Assembly: GCA_016777545.1 (NCBI GenBank)
Contig: JADHRH010000051.1
Coordinates: 1-6,781 of the forward strand
DNA: 6,781 nucleotides
Direction of reading: 5' to 3'
From: Candidatus Pelagibacter sp.
GTDB taxonomy: Bacteria > Pseudomonadota > Alphaproteobacteria > Pelagibacterales > Pelagibacteraceae
Made by a program: the position numbers and the translations under genes. The first letter of the stretch is position 1. Every line of letters begins with the position of its first letter. The notes under the pieces were generated by a model. It was not told where the DNA came from and did not search any database. It was given only the letters and a program-made list of their open reading frames with translations. This document shows, one piece after another, positions 5,062 through 6,781 of the stretch.

Positions 5062-6781
5062 ATGAATATGAAGAATTTAGCCATGTGGGCAGTAATTGTT
5101 TTTTTAACAATAGGCCTTTATAATATGTTTAAGAACCCTCAAGCTAATGTGGGCAAGGGCAATTCTATTATATTTTCAGAATTTTTATCAGAAGTTGATA
5201 ATGGTGGAGTTATAAAAGTAGATATTCAAGGAAACAATATAAGAGGAGTACTAGCCAATGGAAATACTTTTTCTACTTATTCACCAAATTATCCAAATTT
5301 AATTGAGAAGCTATCTGAAAGAGGCGTAAGTATATCAGCTGCTCCCTTAGAAGATAAGATGCCTTCTTTGTTTGGAGTTTTATTGTCGTGGTTTCCAATG
5401 TTGTTACTAATTGCTGTTTGGATTTTCTTTATGAGACAGATGCAGGGTGGCAAAGGTGGAGCTATGGGTTTTGGAAAATCTAAGGCAAAAATGATGAATG
5501 AATTAAAAGGTAAAGTTACTTTTGACGATGTTGCTGGAGTAGAAGAAGCTAAAGAAGAAGTAGAAGAAGTTGTTCAATTTTTAAAAGATCCTAAAAAGTT
5601 TAGTAGACTTGGTGGAAAAATACCAAGAGGATGTTTGTTAGTTGGTCAACCTGGAACAGGTAAGACTTTACTTGCTAGAGCTATAGCTGGAGAAGCAGGA
5701 GTTCCATTCTTTACTATATCAGGATCAGATTTTGTTGAAATGTTTGTAGGTGTTGGAGCATCAAGAGTTAGAGACATGTTTGAACAAGGTAAAAAAAATT
5801 CACCCTGTATTATATTCATAGATGAGATAGATGCTGTTGGAAGAAGTAGAGGTGCTGGTCTTGGAGGAGGTAACGATGAAAGAGAACAAACTTTAAACCA
5901 GTTATTAGTTGAAATGGACGGCTTTGATACGAATGAAGGTGTAATAATTATTGCGGCTACAAACAGACCTGATGTATTAGACCCAGCATTATTACGACCA
6001 GGCAGATTTGATAGACAGGTAGTTGTCGGACTTCCAGATATAATAGGAAGAGAAAAAGTATTAAAAGTGCATGTTAAAAAAATTAAAATGGCTCCTGATG
6101 TCAATTTAAGAACAGTAGCTAGAGGAACTCCTGGTTTTTCAGGTGCAGATTTAGCAAATATAGTTAATGAAGCAGCATTACTTGCTGCAAGAAAAAATAA
6201 AAGACTAGTTACTCTAACTGAGTTTGAGGAAGCAAGAGATAAAGTGATGATGGGATCAGAAAGAAGATCCATGGTCATGACAGAAGAAGAAAAAACATTA
6301 ACAGCTTACCATGAAGCTGGGCATGCAATAGTAACTATTAACGAGAATGCAGCTCATCCAATTCACAAAGCAACAATCATTCCAAGAGGTCGAGCTCTAG
6401 GAATGGTTATGCAGCTACCTGAGAGAGATCAGCTATCTCAAACAAGAGAACAGCTTCATGCTCAATTAGCTATAGCTATGGGTGGAAGAGTAGCAGAAGA
6501 AATCATATTTGGAGAAGATAAAGTTACAACTGGTGCATCTAGTGATATTGAACAAGCAACTCAAAGAGCAAGAGCTATGGTAATGCAAGCGGGCCTTAGC
6601 AAAGAGTTGGGACCAGTTGCTTATGGTTCGAATGAAGAAGAAGTATTTTTAGGAAGGTCTGTTGCGAGAACACAAAATATGTCTGAAGAAACTGCAAAAA
6701 AAGTAGACTCAGAAATTAGAAAAATTGTCGATAAAGGTTATGAAAGAGCAAGAACAGTTTTAACTGAAAAAATTGATGATC
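5062..6781 (+). CDS. ftsH: FtsH, membrane AAA+ zinc metalloprotease (3' end outside window)
   Basis: The frame is open from ATG-5062 to the window edge, giving 573 full codons; about 70 are missing compared with E. coli FtsH (644). FtsH forms a membrane hexamer that extracts and degrades damaged membrane proteins and short-lived regulators. Domains in order: membrane helix 1 (about 6-23), small periplasmic domain (about 24-101), membrane helix 2 (about 103-123), then the AAA+ module. Walker A is GQPGTGKT (195-202), Walker B IIFIDEID (250-257), the pore motif FVG follows VEM near 230-233, and the second region of homology is [18 protein letters not shown] (301-318), with arginine fingers R312 and R315. 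The protease site is HEAGH (417-421), and D495 in TGASSDIE is the expected third zinc ligand. All catalytic residues are present. ATG-5068 is an alternative start two codons later. No Shine-Dalgarno is visible. The gene commonly follows tilS in Alphaproteobacteria. Confidence 0.98.
   Translation, partial: MNMKNLAMWAVIVFLTIGLYNMFKNPQANVGKGNSIIFSEFLSEVDNGGVIKVDIQGNNIRGVLANGNTFSTYSPNYPNLIEKLSERGVSISAAPLEDKMPSLFGVLLSWFPMLLLIAVWIFFMRQMQGGKGGAMGFGKSKAKMMNELKGKVTFDDVAGVEEAKEEVEEVVQFLKDPKKFSRLGGKIPRGCLLVGQPGTGKTLLARAIAGEAGVPFFTISGSDFVEMFVGVGASRVRDMFEQGKKNSPCIIFIDEIDAVGRSRGAGLGGGNDEREQTLNQLLVEMDGFDTNEGVIIIAATNRPDVLDPALLRPGRFDRQVVVGLPDIIGREKVLKVHVKKIKMAPDVNLRTVARGTPGFSGADLANIVNEAALLAARKNKRLVTLTEFEEARDKVMMGSERRSMVMTEEEKTLTAYHEAGHAIVTINENAAHPIHKATIIPRGRALGMVMQLPERDQLSQTREQLHAQLAIAMGGRVAEEIIFGEDKVTTGASSDIEQATQRARAMVMQAGLSKELGPVAYGSNEEEVFLGRSVARTQNMSEETAKKVDSEIRKIVDKGYERARTVLTEKIDD

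Noticed and set aside
5646..6278. Open frame of 210 codons on the minus strand inside ftsH
   Set aside because: It lies wholly opposite the highly conserved AAA+ region of ftsH. Its translation is Ser/Leu-rich with no recognisable motif, as expected of an antisense shadow.
1..6781. CRISPR arrays, tRNA or rRNA genes, transposons, attachment sites
   Set aside because: No direct repeat arrays, cloverleaf-like sequence, rRNA segments or transposase/integrase motifs were seen. Nearly all bases belong to the seven conserved genes.

Overview
The window is a conserved housekeeping block from an AT-rich, Gram-negative bacterium. By eye it is about 30% G+C, with AGA for nearly all arginines and AAA for most lysines. 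The gene order is tolR(3' end)-tolA-tolB-pal-cpoB(ybgF)-tilS-ftsH, all on the + strand. From general knowledge, tol-pal followed by tilS and ftsH is typical of Alphaproteobacteria. Low G+C, short spacers and overlapping genes suggest a streamlined lineage such as marine SAR11/Pelagibacterales or a relative. That placement is inference; no rRNA or other marker gene is present.

Layout. Positions 1-210 are the last 69 codons of tolR. tolA (216-1025, GTG start) and tolB (1028-2368) follow with gaps of 5 and 2 bases, so they are clearly co-transcribed. An 85-base spacer with an imperfect inverted repeat precedes pal (2454-2939). A strong intrinsic terminator (2958-2996) closes the tol-pal unit. 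A perfect TATAAT hexamer lies 8 bases after its T-run and 16 bases before the cpoB start (3027-4001), so cpoB probably begins a second unit. tilS (best start 3961, stop 5016) overlaps the end of cpoB by 41 bases. A 45-base spacer with a perfect TTGACA and a 14-bp AT palindrome then precedes ftsH (5062 to the window end, 3' truncated).

How the genes work together. TolR and TolA are the inner-membrane part of the trans-envelope Tol machine (TolQ would lie just upstream). TolB is the periplasmic propeller that alternates between TolA and Pal. Pal is the outer-membrane lipoprotein that binds peptidoglycan. CpoB is the periplasmic coiled-coil/TPR partner that links Tol to peptidoglycan synthesis at the septum. 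TilS makes lysidine at the wobble base of the AUA-reading tRNA-Ile; AUA codons are frequent in these genes, so it is expected to be essential. FtsH is the membrane AAA+ zinc protease for quality control.

No mobile element, CRISPR array, tRNA, rRNA or undescribed system was found. Points worth a second look are mostly regulatory: the operon split by a terminator and new -10, the lack of Shine-Dalgarno sequences in the second half, the palindrome before ftsH, and substitutions in the TilS HH-DD-ET motif.
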